A DNA stretch of 64,000 nt from Neopestalotiopsis rosae (taxonomy: Eukaryota > Ascomycota > Sordariomycetes > Amphisphaeriales > Sporocadaceae). Below the pieces are notes generated by a model that was not told the origin of the DNA, did no database searches, and was given only the letters and a program-made list of their open reading frames with translations. The stretch spans positions 4,836,001-4,900,000 of the forward strand of contig JALGAS010000004.1 in NCBI GenBank assembly GCA_023078685.1, read 5' to 3'. Within the stretch, counting starts at the first letter, position 1, and each line of letters starts with the position of its first letter. Made by a program: the position numbers and the translations under genes. Positions 42,815 through 54,460 of the stretch are shown piece by piece.

Positions 42815-44011
42815 AGCACACGACCAGGAAATGGTTTAGATTAGACAAGGGGCAAACCACAGACATTGACCAGAGTATGGAAGTTGGGCGTAAGAAAATG
42901 AAATCAGATTTTGATCATCCCATCTAAAAAGAGGCACCTGGTATCGTGTCTTTGTGACCTGTTTTGCACGCGCTGGACAACATTTGGAAAAGCTTGGCAT
43001 CTGAACGTTTGTGCATGCATACTATCTATATATCCGTACAGTTACTGCACTTGTGGATTTCCCAAAAGTGCAGCGACACTGTATATTTGTTCGCCATGTT
43101 CAGCACATCCGTATGAATCTCCTCTATTCGACACCAAGAATCCGGGGTGACGGGGTGTTGCCATGGTCATCCATCATTAGTTCTGCCCCGCCAAGTCCTT
43201 GGCCACCACCTCCTGTTTCGTCGGAGAATGTCTGAGCGACGATCCAGGCTAGCAGCAAGCAACAATCATGTCAGCTTCAAGGTGTCATTTGTCTTTTGCT
43301 GGTTAATCCCAAAACCCCAAACGGTATGGATGTAGGCATTTGCTTGGGATTCGTTTGGAACCATATCGCTGGGTTGCGACCATATACTTGGCAGTATGGA
43401 CGCGCTGTATGCACACAAGTCTCGAGACTAATGTTGATAGTTGTTGCATAGGCATCAGTCGAACAGCGGAGGCCGAATTTTGGTATTGATCGTCTTGCAC
43501 GAATTCATACATTGAAAATGTAGGCACCGTTTGAACCATCAGATAGACTCGGATATCTTGAATTGTTTCCGACCCTTGGTCAGGTTTGCTTCTTCAGTTT
43601 TCATATCGTGGATATATTTAATGGCAGGTGTAAATAGCGATTACATACGTGTAGCGCGCAGTGCAAATGAGAGCTCACAGCACCACCAAAAGAAATACTC
43701 CCTCCTTCAAACATCAACAATACACGCCAATGACCGGGTTCTTTGAAATGTTCATCTTGTTCTTGTTCCAGTACCACATGCTTCTCGATATCAGGTCTCC
43801 AAGTAACAACCTTACCATTGCTGCCCCACGGACCCTGGTCATACGAGGGCCGTTTCAGCCTTGCAACGGGGTACGAGGTCACCATTAAGTTTATATATAT
43901 GTCCCATGTATGTCCCACAGCCATCTGCACTGCTGCTCGTTTCCGGCACGTGGCAGCCGGATTTGTGATGTTCAAGGAAATGTAAGAAAACGGTCAAACG
44001 ACGACGGAATC
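42815..44011. other. Spacer between ARP3 and the F-box gene
   Basis: 3' region of ARP3 and promoter of the next gene. Open frames on both strands show no domain. An in-frame upstream ATG at 43910 exists for the F-box gene, but its extra 34 residues are Cys/His-rich and look like leader sequence. Confidence 0.45.
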
Positions 44012-45611
44012 ATGGACTTTAGAGAACCGTTGAACAGCCCTCTGCTCAAGAGCAGGCCGGGGTCCTCCCGGAAACGGGAATCGTTCAAGGAAAAGAACAA
44101 CAACAGCCTCGCGGTGCCAAAGTCGTGGAGCGATGACACGGGGCTCAACTCCATCACGCCGACGAGCGGCATCGATCTGCTGATCCGGCAGGCGCTGGCG
44201 CGGAGCACCACGCCGTCCTACTACGATGAGCACGGCAACCCGGTCATGCCGCCGGCCTCGCCGCTGCGGCGCTCCATGCAGCCGCTGGAGAACATTGCCG
44301 ACCGCATGAGGCAGAAGCGCAAGTCGTGGTACGATGGACAGATTGACGATGACGAGGGCAACGACAACGATGTCGGGGGTGGAAAGGGAGAGGGCAAAGT
44401 AGCTGCTGTCCCGACTACTCGGCTGTTGGACCTGCCTACCGAGCTGCAAATCCTCGTTATCTCCCACCTCGCGCTGAGCGACCTGGAGAGGCTCCGGCGG
44501 ACCTGCCAGTACTACCGCTTCCTGCTGAGCCCAGAGTACATACGGACGCTGTTTGGGGGCAGACGCAGGCTCGCGTGGCACTTGACGGGGCACTGTCACG
44601 AGTGTCTCGAGGAACCGGGCCGGGACAAGCTGATTCTCAAGCAACTACCGATACCGAGGGACAACAACGGCATCGGCAATAATAACAATCTCCAGCACGG
44701 TCATGCTGCTTCTCATGCGGGCCCACGGCGGCAGAACATCCAGAGACCCATCTATCTACCAGGAAGCAAATGCTTCAACTGCAGCGTGCAAGACGGCGAC
44801 CTGAGGGTCGGCACCTACTTTAACCTGGCCGACGGCGAGAACAAGCCCACCTGGCCGTGCCGGTGGTGCGGGTGGCCCGTGACGGACGGCGGCAGCTGGG
44901 TCCACGAGCAGTTCCACATCCCCTGCTACGCCCGGTACCGCAAGGTCCTGTTCGTCTTCATGTACCTGGGCATTGCGCAGATGCTGCTGGGCGTCGTGGC
45001 GGCCACGTTGAATCTGGTCTACTTGCGGCATGAAGTTTTTGTGCTTGCTCCGACTGTGGTGAGTTCATTATCTCCTCTCTTCCTCCTTGCTTTCACTTTT
45101 GTATATTCCTGGTCTTGCTTCTCACACAAATTTGGCACCAAACGCAGGTCAATGTCGTTCTAGGTTTCATATGCGTCATATTCCTCATGTTCAGAGGCAA
45201 CCGCAGAAGAACCTACTCTGGGGTGCTCATTATAGAGTTCATCATCATGCTCTTGTGGATTTTCCCCATCTTCATAGTGTCCGACTACCTGAGGGTGTAT
45301 CCCAACGAGGCGAGCTATATCGCAGTCATGGCCTTTTGTGCCGTAAACATGTAAGTGATTGGGCGAACCGATCCTAGGCACTGGGTATTATTGAGAGAGG
45401 TTTCAACGGTTCTAATCATTGTGAATGCAGGTTATGTAGGCTCTTGAATATCGTCGGCAACTTCTTCCTGTCGAACGAGTACGATATGACCAAGCATTAC
45501 CGACCACAAATCACTTGGAGACGTCGGATCTTGAATCTCATAATGACGGGGTTGATATATTGGACGTATCCGCAATGCGTGGAGCAAAAATACCCGCCGC
45601 ATTACCGTTGA
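44012..45611 (+). CDS. F-box protein with zinc-binding cysteines and C-terminal transmembrane segments
   Basis: Three exons (44012-45058, 45148-45350, 45431-45611) join to about 476 residues. The ATG at 44012 (MDFREPLNSPLLKS) is chosen over 43910. After a disordered polar N-terminus, residues about 136-180 form an F-box: RLLDLPTELQILVISHLALS, then LERLRRTCQYYRFLL. Three CxxC-like pairs follow (HCHEC near 193, CFNC near 252, CRWC near 282) and could bind zinc. The C-terminal third has four hydrophobic segments: FVFMYLGIAQMLLGVVAATL, NVVLGFICVIFLMF, VLIIEFIIMLLWIFPIFIV and YIAVMAFCAVNMLCRLLNIV. F-box proteins recruit targets to SCF ubiquitin ligases; the membrane part suggests it acts at an organelle membrane. 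The combination is seen in uncharacterised fungal proteins as far as I know; function unknown. Confidence 0.75.
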
Positions 45612-45839
45612 TAATGAATTTGGTTACGTTGAGTCAACGCATTATGAGGTCTATGAAAATCAACTGCATTTCTTTGCTTGCTTGTTTGCTTCGGGTATCG
45701 ATCTTTCTTTCTACAAAGTGTGACACCATTTCCCCAAAATAATTATTGTTTAGCGCCGAGAGATGCAGTTTCCACCCAATTATATAGCCGTCGTCATATC
45801 ATCAGAATAATACATTTTTTCCCGAGTGAACATCAAATG
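45612..45839. terminator. Convergent 3' spacer
   Basis: A 228-bp spacer between the F-box gene and the Zn2Cys6 regulator, with both 3' ends. AT-rich, no coding signal. Confidence 0.4.
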
Positions 45840-48391
45840 TTATTGATGTTGCATTCCCCCTTGGCCATGGCCGTACTCGTTGCTCAATAGCATGGCCGCA
45901 ATGTCGTTCCACTGACCTTCCCTCCAGCCCCAGGACGGATCCGGGTATCCAAAATTGCCTGAATAATCCGTAGTGAACTGGATACCGGCTGGACCTTGGG
46001 ACATGTACATGCCCGGCAGGCCTTGTGGCTGATCCAAGTTCATTTGGCTCATGTCGGGCATGTTCTGCTGGTGCTGAGGTGGCATGTGCGGCTGGCCATA
46101 GGCTGGGTGGCCCGATGGCTCCGGTTGAGGCTGCTGCTGCGCGTGTTGTGGAGGCGGCACGTTTCCCGGTTGCTGAATGTTGCCGCCGGAAAAGTTGCGG
46201 CTCATGACGTTGAGGTCTTGTATTACGACGGCGTATCGCCGAGTCGTACCCGGCACGAGTGGGTTCTCGAGTATCTTGGCCGAGAAGTCGGAGCAGTTGG
46301 CCAACAGCGCCCTCGATGTCATGGACCAGCGTGGGATGTACGACGATGACGAGATAGCCTGCTGCCTGGCCTCGCAGATTATGTTGAGGACCAGCACCAG
46401 CGCGGCTTGGTAGAGAAAGTAGAAGTCCCACCATGTCACATTGTCAAAGCAGCCGATGCTGTCCAGTCGCAATAGAATTCGTATCGACTCTTGTGCGGCT
46501 TCGGTGCATACGTCGGAAAGGGTTGTCGTGCCACCGGCTTGCGATTGAGGGGGGTTGGTCGTGGATTCGGGGGAAAAGATGCGGCTGGCGGCACCAAGCA
46601 TGGCATTCCGCGACAGAACGCAAAGAACGTGGTGGTACTGTAAGTGAAGCAGCAGTATAGACCTTTGGGACGAGGGCTGTTGCCCGTTTACCGCCTCCAG
46701 GCACAAATGCCTCGGTAGACTCTCCTTCCAGCGCCGGAGATCTCGGATTAGTGCTGCAGCGGGCGACAAGGGCCCGCTGTAGGACTCATCGGCTACCTCG
46801 CTTGTATTGTTGATGCTTCTTACGACACGACAGGCTTGGGACAGTAATACTAGGAGGCGGTTCGAGTATGCCATGCTGTCTGATGATCCCATGTCGAGAA
46901 TGGCTTGGCGAGGATTTCCGGCCGAGCATGCCGCATCGTCAATAGCGCTGGGCCTGTCAAGAGACGCTGCCTGCATAAGTTCAAACTGATACAGCGTCCA
47001 CCATACACGTTTCCGCAGTTCTCTGGCCAAAGGGGTGTGTAGAGGCGCTTTGGCCTCTCGGTGCAGACCGACGGCGATGGCTATTCTCACCGCCGTCCCG
47101 GTCAACGTCCAGCTCGAATCCTTGTGGTTGGTGTTGTTGAGGTGCAGGGCCGCCAGCAGCAGGGCCTGTACGGCCGAGACGCTGGAGGTGAAGACAACAC
47201 TGGGCAGCAGAGCTTGCACCTTTCTCCACCATCGGTCTTCGGCGGCCTGGCCTTGCTTCAGGGAGAACGCATCAATGGGCGCAATCCGTCGGGCAAGAAT
47301 TAAAACGCACAGCAAGCTGCAGATCCAGGTCGGGTCGGCGTCGGTTGTCAGAGAGGCGGGGTTTGAGCAGAACCGTTCGTACTCCTCGCGAAAGGACGCC
47401 TCGTGGAGCACGGGGAAATCAGCGTGTATCTGGTCGAAAAAGGCCGCTATCAGCGTATCTGGAACAGGCCCGTCGAACACGTCGTGCATGGTGGATGCGG
47501 GGGATGCTGCCGAGGCCGTTCCTCCCGCTGCCGCCAGGCTGTTCTTTTCCACTACTGGCGAGGACACGGAAGCCGTGGTGGTCATTGGGCTCTTTCCTGA
47601 GCTCATCTCCCGGCTGAGGTCGCTCACTTCGCCGACCCAGGCCTTTTCTGTCGGGTTTCTACCGAATAAGAAGAATTGTCCCTGCTGGTCTGGAGGCTGC
47701 CCGCCCGCCATGGCGAACAGGGATCGAATTCTGATTTGGAAGACATAACTGCTCGCGGGGCCAATGTACTGTGTTTGGCCTTGTTGATCGCGTAATACCG
47801 GGACGTCTTCTTGCTGACTCGACGATGTTTGATCGATGCTCTCTTCTGAGTCCAGAGGTAAGGGCGACTCTTCCGGTGGCGGTAACGGGATTCCAAGAGA
47901 AGCTCCAAGAGCACGCATGCCCTCGATGCTCGACGTGTCCGCTTCCGGAACCAGACCCTTGATGAGACTCTCAAGCAGGCTGATGCGCGTTCCCAAGCCT
48001 TCGGCCGAGGCATAAATACGCTTCTTGCGCAGCTGCGTCGTTACGCACTCGAAGCCATGAGTCTGACAGTACCGACATGGTGCATGCTCGACACCTTCAG
48101 GTGCCTCTGGCGGTCGGTGGCATTTCTGCTTTCGCGACTTGCATCTAGTACGTCATGTAAGTATAGGTTCGATTCGCCCTCACAGAGATGCTGCATGATC
48201 CAAACTCTGCAGAATTGGATGAGTAATAAAAACAAACAGAAACCCCATGGATAAATGAAAAAAACAACCAAAGAATGCAACAAAAAAGCAATGTTTTTCC
48301 CTTGTGATTCCCACCATGTGTTTTGGGCTTACTTGTCACAACTGATCTCAGTGCGCTTCCGCCTCTCGGGCGGTACACGACGGCTGGGCAT
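45840..48391 (-). CDS. Zn2Cys6 transcription factor with an extended zinc-cluster loop
   Basis: Two exons, 48391-48333 and 48144-45840, join in frame to about 787 residues across a 188-nt intron that splits the zinc cluster. Joined, residues 18-53 read CDKCKSRKQKC, a 14-residue loop, then CRYCQTHGFEC. Without the first exon the cluster would lack its first Cys pair, so the splice is well supported. A short linker and helical dimerisation region (TRISLLESLIKGLVPEAD) follow. The fungal-specific transcription factor domain is clear: FFDQIHADFPVLHEASFREEY, then LLAALHLNNTNHKDSSWTLTGTAVRIAI and RKRVWWTLYQFE. The C-terminal 120 residues are Gln/Pro/His/Met-rich, like an activation region. It lies next to the putative aromatic-acid genes and is a candidate regulator of them, by position only. 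Confidence 0.88.
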
Positions 48392-50623
48392 CGTGAGATG
48401 TCATTGGCAGAAAACACCCCCCGGAAAGCGTGGACTGACTTTGGGGGACACTCGGAGCGGAACTGTACTGTACTGGACTGGACTGGGCGGGCACACGGGT
48501 ACACACAAACGTAAACACACACACGCTACTGACTTGGTAGTACTTTGCCAGTAGAGTGCCCAAAGATAGGTTCCAGTCAGTCAGCTTTTTTTTCCTCTCG
48601 GATACTGGCCAAGCGATAAGTGGAGAGCAGGGCAAGAAGTAGGACGGCTCTCACACGGGAACGCTGCGGATGCTGGGTTAAAAAGAGTGTGATCCGACGA
48701 CTGCTTCTCCGGCAGCCAGCCTCTCTTTCTTGTTGGGTGGAGGGATTGGGATGATGGAGGTCCGGCAATGGCTTGGAATGCTCGGTGCGGATGCTAGCAC
48801 CCGAGGGTTTCGAACTACGCACCCAGCGAGCTAACCCCAGCGGCCTAACGAAATAGTGTACGTAGTGTCGATTTCAAGGTAACAGGTCGTCGGTCGGTCG
48901 GAGTTGTGGGTGACGAGCTACATAGTCACTAAAAAGGAGCCCCGCTTCATGTCAATCTCGAAGCATCAATGGAACAATGTCAGTCCCGTACGTACATGCG
49001 TCCGGCCGTCGTCTAGTCCAGGCCTCAAAGGCCTCCAGCAAGTGGTTCCTTGACTGAATACTTTCGTACATATGCACAGGATTCACCTCCCGGCTTACGC
49101 GGGACCCGACCGGTAGCGAAATACTATGGTACCGGTCAAGATTAAAGAACTCCTATAGTACCCAGATATCTGCAGCCCCAGCCCTGCATATAACAAAGGG
49201 ATTATCACCCATCTGATTGGAGCCAGAGATGACGGTTGAGGATTCCACTGTGGAAATTGACACGATACCTATTTTCTTCACATGTTGCGAAGGGGTAAAA
49301 AAGTCCCATCAACCACACAACAACAACAAATGGGCCACTTGACTGAACTGGGCCCGGGTCTGGCTCTTCTTGGGATTGCCTAGCATGACACGACCAGCAG
49401 GACCCATGATATAATTGCATGCAGTGTCTAAGTGCTCGGATCTGCAGGAAGGACGCCGCCAGCATTCAATGTTGTTTGACAGGCGCAGTAGTGCACCCAG
49501 GTAGTCCCAATGCCAAGAGCCAGGGAAGACGAATTCAGAATATTCTACGAGATTGCTGGTCGCTGAAAGCCTGTTGTTCGCCTGCAGCCAACACATACAA
49601 ATCAAGGGCACGGATGAATGGTTTTCCAATCACACCATTTACCTGCTGGCGGTCAATGTCGCCATGTATCATTTCACCTACCATTAATTCATGATACCGC
49701 CTCTTCTCATCTTCCTCTTCTGCTTGGCGTCCTCGACTCTTTCTTTTCTCTTCGTTCCAATTCATCTTTCCGGAACTTCCGGCAAAACCTTATTCTTATG
49801 ACTAGGCGAGCCACAGTGATACCTTAACTGCCTACCCCGGATCCATTGTAGAAGGATTCAACGCTTGAACGCGACCAAGCCACTCACGAGACAGCATCCA
49901 AATTTGTTTGATCAAAACTCCTGGGCATCCGACCACGGCACCCTTGCATCGCTTATACTCTGATCAGCCCATGTCGTCCATAACAGTAATTTTACCTTTA
50001 TTGCCTGCCTAAAGCTGAGAGGTCGTTATTTCAAGAGACAATCAATACCGTAGTAGTAATCAATATCTACCGTGATTTATTATGAACTACTGCACTCGCT
50101 CGCTACCCATACCCTAAAAAACGGATTACCCACCGGCGGCGCTTGAGCGCTACGACTCAACCTAACATTTACCTACCTACCCGTCTCGGAAAATTAAGAT
50201 CGCGCCCAGCCGCGCGTGGCGTGTAGAATCAAGTCGGCGCTTCAGGCTATCGTAGGCCTAGACGATTTCATCTCGGTCCAGAAGTGTTCTAGAGACTTAT
50301 TGCCAAGGCTATCTCATGACTTGAGATAGATGAAATCGGCAATTCAACAACGGCAGATCGCAACGCAAGCCAGTCTGGGTAGTGTACCATGGGTACCATC
50401 CTACAGTGGTCGAGCCTGCTAAATGCTTTGTGTAGTAGGTAGGTAACCTAGGGAGGTACAGTTTAGTGTATACACACTCAGGAAGGTGTAATCACACGCA
50501 CGGTTGATCGGAGGTGAAACAATGCTAAAGACGTCATGCGTCGGGTTCTTCTTCACCGAAATTTGGAAACAACAAGTTATTCAATTCATTTTGTTCGCTA
50601 CTTCTTCCTCTTTCTCTTCTCTC
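48392..50623. other. 2.2-kb spacer with a tRNA-like relic
   Basis: Promoter side of the regulator, then gene-poor DNA. It holds the tRNA-like sequence at 48789-48858 and a GGTC microrepeat near 48889-48902. The open frames at about 49200-49770 lie over each other on both strands and have no domain. Confidence 0.45.
48789..48858 (-). tRNA. tRNA-like relic or SINE head (A and B boxes only)
   Basis: On the minus strand a TTAGCTCGCTGGG segment (48822-48834) resembles an RNA polymerase III A box and GTAGTTCGAAACC (48806-48818) resembles a B box. They are only a few bases apart, so there is no room for an anticodon arm, and the T-stem does not pair well. It is not a functional tRNA; it may be a decayed tRNA or the head of a short interspersed element. 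Weak evidence. Confidence 0.25.
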
Positions 50624-52095
50624 CTATACTACCAATGCATGAGCAGGAGCAGGCCTATGATGGTTATTCTTTGGTAACCTACCTGTAGCAGCTGAGGTTG
50701 GTGCGAGCCCGTTGGCCAGAATTTTGAATTCGGTTTCGGCCTTTTTCACATCTTCGTCCAGGTCGTGGAGCCAAATCCAGAGATACCTCTGCGCCTGATT
50801 TTCCACGATCTTGTCCATGTTGGATCCAATACCGGGCGCTTTGAAGGCGCACAAATCGCCCGCCTCCTGGCTGGTCTGCACGATGCGCTGGGCTCGCGGC
50901 CGCCGGATGGCGTCAAAGACGGAGAAGGCTGTGTCGATCTGGCTCGTCTCTCTCACCAGCCCCAGCAGACGCGACATGACCAGGGCATCTTCAATGCATT
51001 GCCCAGCGCCCGCTGCTTGGTGTGGCAGCGTCGCATGCGCAGAGTCGCCGAGCAAGCAGATGCGCTTGTTGAAGTATGTGGGGGTCTCAAGATGGTGAAA
51101 GAGACCCCATTGAAGGGGCTTTGCCCACTGTTTTTGCGATTATGGTTAGCGAGGGCTCCTTCTCCCTACGGTCTCGGGTCAAAACAACCAAAGCATCTTC
51201 TACTCACATCTAGCAGCTTTACCAGCCTTTTATCCACCCCGAGATCTGCTATGTCACGCGTCATGTCCTCGTGAGACACGGGTTTTGTCCACTCGGGATG
51301 CGTCCACGGCTTGTTGTCGAGACGGAAACAAACCATGTTACTCTGGGTCCCGCTCGAGATGGGAAAGGTCGTGATGATGCACTCGTCGCCCATGAACATT
51401 TTGGCGTCGCCGGCAATCTCGTTGCCGTCCACATCGTGCCCAAGCACTCTCTTTGCGTCCTCCATCGGGATGATGGCCCGATATACGTACTTGCCGGTAT
51501 ACTGCGCCCGAACGTACTCTGGCCACCGGTCACCCAGCACGAAACCGCGGGAGGCGCCCTTGATACCGTCGGCGCCGATGGCACATGATGCCGTTGCTAC
51601 CTCACCGTCCTCGAACTCAATGACGACGCCCCGTTCGTCGTCTTGGGATAGGGTCTTGACCCGCTTGCTGAAGCGGACGTACTGCTCGGGAATATCTGCC
51701 GTCATGATCTTGAGGAGGTCCGTTCTATGTGCGCTCGTCCGCGAGTAACATTGTGCACCATAGGACATGGGCCTGAGGCCCCGACTCTCGCCCAACCCCT
51801 CCTCGACCAACATTGCGTCCATCATGACGTGATCCTTGCCCGGAGTCACGTTGCCGCTCGATATGCCCTGGTAGAGCTTCGTGAAGCCCGGCTGGAGAGC
51901 CTCCATGGCCCGAATAGCATTGGGCCCAAGCCCGACGCCCGCCCCTACCGCACTGAATCGCTCGGCCGCCTCATACAGCGTGAACGGGACGCCTTGTCGG
52001 AGCAGCCCACCCGCGAGAGCCAGTCCGCCGATGCCTGCGCCGATGATGGCCACATTAAATGGCCGCTCCGCCTCGGTGAGTTTCAGAGCAGGCAT
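50624..52095 (-). CDS. FAD-dependent aromatic monooxygenase (salicylate hydroxylase-like)
   Basis: Two exons (52095-51208 and 51127-50624) join to about 463 residues from the ATG at 52095 (MPALKLTEAERPF). Seen: the FAD-binding loop VAIIGAGIGGLALAGGLLRQG near residue 15, the DG motif CAIGADGIKGASRGFVLG near residue 175, and the second FAD motif CLLGDSAHATLPHQAAGAGQCIEDALV. This is the layout of the salicylate/kynurenine-type group A flavin monooxygenases, which use NAD(P)H and O2 to hydroxylate an aromatic ring. The C-terminal 20 residues are less certain and may hold a further splice. It is divergent from the amidohydrolase gene across a 1.03-kb shared upstream region. The aromatic substrate is inferred from family only. 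Confidence 0.87.
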
Positions 52096-53125
52096 CTTTT
52101 TATGTTTCGACAGGCAGCACAATGATGATTTATTTTTGGAACGACGGCCTGCAGGAGCAACGATCGTGTCCTGAAAGACACTCGACACTTTTTCTTGGTG
52201 GGCTGGGCTCGCTTCCTCCTTTTGAACTTGGTCCTTGTCGTATTCGTACTATGCCAATACGGACTTTGATCGAAAATTGTGTGTTAAAGAGATATGAGTA
52301 TATTTCAATTGCTGCTCTGCCGACTGCGGCAAAGGACGAGCTGAGCCTGGCTGCTGGTTACCGTTGCCTCGAATCGAGGACCGAAAATCTCGCCGCATGC
52401 AGATCATATCACACCTTGAAGCTTGTTTTTTCCCGACCCAGCAAAAAGGTAGGAATGGAGCCAGAAGTTACCGTCGGACAGGCACAGCCGGTTGCGATGC
52501 GTGCCCATGTAATAAGAATAACACCGAATAATCATGAATCAAGAACCTGGCACCAGTCCGCATAAGGAGGTTTCGACCGCTGGGGGCCCCGGGGATCCGA
52601 AATACGCCCCTCCTCCTCCGCCCCCATGGGCCAACGTATATATGCGTGTAGGTGCGCGTAATTGTCTGTATTATTCCGCTGGTTTTCTTAGCAATGCATC
52701 GTCAACGGCCTCGGTTCGCGAGTCAATCGGTCGCCTATCGGGCTACTACTACCTATGTGGTCATAAAGATATGGAGCCAGCCCAATAGCACCCCTCAATT
52801 GAACCCGTTTTTACGTGCGGCTGCCGGCAAGCGACCGAGGGCCCTCCCCTTTTATCTTGCCACTGCATAGTATGCACATCTGATACTCCCATCGGAAGGA
52901 CAATCCCGAATGCAGCACCGGCTGTCACTTGCTGTCGGACCGCATATTGGTATAAGTGATGCATTATTGTATGCTTATGGGCTTATAGGAGCAAGCCTAT
53001 ACGACATGCATCGCGCATGCAGAATGACATGATCGGATATTAGTCAGATCTTCCGCAAAATCAATACAACTATTTTTACCAAAGAAGTAATTCTTGGAGT
53101 ATAGCCGTTAAACCAATAACAAAAC
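52096..53125. promoter_or_regulatory. Shared divergent promoter of the monooxygenase and amidohydrolase
   Basis: About 1.03 kb of non-coding DNA between two divergent start codons. It includes a TATA-like GTATATATGCG near 52637. Such an arrangement allows one regulator to control both genes. I could not identify a specific operator with confidence. Confidence 0.45.
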
Positions 53126-54247
53126 ATGTCGGACGAGAGCGACAAGAAGCATGGGACGCTGGTCGTTGATGTCCACTCGCATTTGTACCCAACATTTTAT
53201 CTCGACTTACTAAAGACGCGAACTGAGGCGCCGTACGTCAAGGACAACAAGTTAATCAACCGGGCCTCGGCGGCGGGTGCTGGAAAGCCCATCCTGCCCA
53301 TCCTGCATGATGTACGCACCAAGATTGCCTTTATGGACGCCCACGGCATCGACGTGTCAATCCTGTCCATTGGAAACCCGTGGCTGGACTGGCTACACGG
53401 CGAGACGGCCGGCCCCGTGGCCCGCGATGTGAACGACCAGTTCAACCGGCTCTGCGCCGAGAGTAACGGCCGGCTCTTCTTCTTTGCCACCTTGCCGCTA
53501 GGCGGGTCTATGAACGTTATCCTGGCCGAGGTGGCGCCGCTCCGGGAGCTCGAGTTCTGCCGGGGAATTGTGATTGGGTGTGCGGGGACCGGCGACGGTC
53601 TCGACGATGCGAATCTATGGCCCATGTACCGCGCCCTCGCAGCGGCTGGACTTCCAGTGTTCTTGCACCCCAATTATGGTTTGCCCGAGTCCGTGTGGGG
53701 TCCGCGCGCCAAGGAATATGGCCAGATTCTGCCCGTAAGTATGGGTTTCCCGCTCGAGACCACCATTGCCATGACCCGGTTGATCCTCTCGGGCGTGTTC
53801 AAGGACGTTCCCGAGTTGCAATTCATCGTGAGCCACGCTTGCGGCACGCTTCCGTTCCTGGCGGGCCGGATCGAGAATGCCATTGATCACGACCGGCAGT
53901 GGCTCGCCCAGGGCAAGTCTGCGGCGGCAGACCGGCAGACGGTCTGGGAGGTGCTGCGCAAGAACGTCTTCATGGACGGCATCGTCTACGACCAGCTGCC
54001 GCTCAAGCTGGCCGTGGCGGCGGGGGGCGCCGACCGCGTCATGTTTGGCACCGACCACCCCTTTTTCCCGCCGCCGACGGGCCCCTCGGGCGCCGACGAA
54101 ATGTGGCCGAGCATGTGGAGCAACGAAAAGGCCGTGAGCGAAGGATTTGGTCGGGACAGCGACGTGTATAAGCAGGTCATGGGCGAGAATGCGGTTCGCG
54201 TCTTAAGTTTGCGGGAGAGCCTGGGCCATGCTGGCTGTGATTGCTGA
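53126..54247 (+). CDS. Amidohydrolase-2 family decarboxylase (ACMSD/salicylate or dihydroxybenzoate decarboxylase-like)
   Basis: A single exon of 373 residues. Metal-binding features are visible in order: VVDVHSHLYP near residue 18, FLHPNYGLPE near 181, FIVSHACGTLPFLAGRI near 235, and VMFGTDHPFFPPP near 311. These match the amidohydrolase_2 superfamily members that decarboxylate 2-amino-3-carboxymuconate semialdehyde, gamma-resorcylate, 2,3-dihydroxybenzoate or salicylate without oxygen, with a zinc or manganese centre. No signal peptide, so it is cytosolic. Its partner across the divergent promoter is an aromatic monooxygenase. Which acid it acts on cannot be read from the sequence. Confidence 0.88.
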   Translation: MSDESDKKHGTLVVDVHSHLYPTFYLDLLKTRTEAPYVKDNKLINRASAAGAGKPILPILHDVRTKIAFMDAHGIDVSILSIGNPWLDWLHGETAGPVARDVNDQFNRLCAESNGRLFFFATLPLGGSMNVILAEVAPLRELEFCRGIVIGCAGTGDGLDDANLWPMYRALAAAGLPVFLHPNYGLPESVWGPRAKEYGQILPVSMGFPLETTIAMTRLILSGVFKDVPELQFIVSHACGTLPFLAGRIENAIDHDRQWLAQGKSAAADRQTVWEVLRKNVFMDGIVYDQLPLKLAVAAGGADRVMFGTDHPFFPPPTGPSGADEMWPSMWSNEKAVSEGFGRDSDVYKQVMGENAVRVLSLRESLGHAGCDC

Positions 54248-54460
54248 AGAGAACAGGAAGGAGAAACAGAAAATATTTTCTTGTATTCAAAAAGATGTTT
54301 GGCTTTGATGCCAAGAAAAACAGAGTCTTGTCTAAGTCGATACTGCTCTAGAGTTACTTCTACCCGTCAACGTTGATCATCAAGAACATCTCACCACCTC
54401 GAGCTCAGCCCTTTCTCTCAAGAACTGGTTGGCGCATCTCCGAGTCCTGCCCTTTCAGTC
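54248..54460. terminator. Convergent spacer
   Basis: 213 bp between the convergent amidohydrolase and thioesterase genes, holding their 3' regions. Confidence 0.4.
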
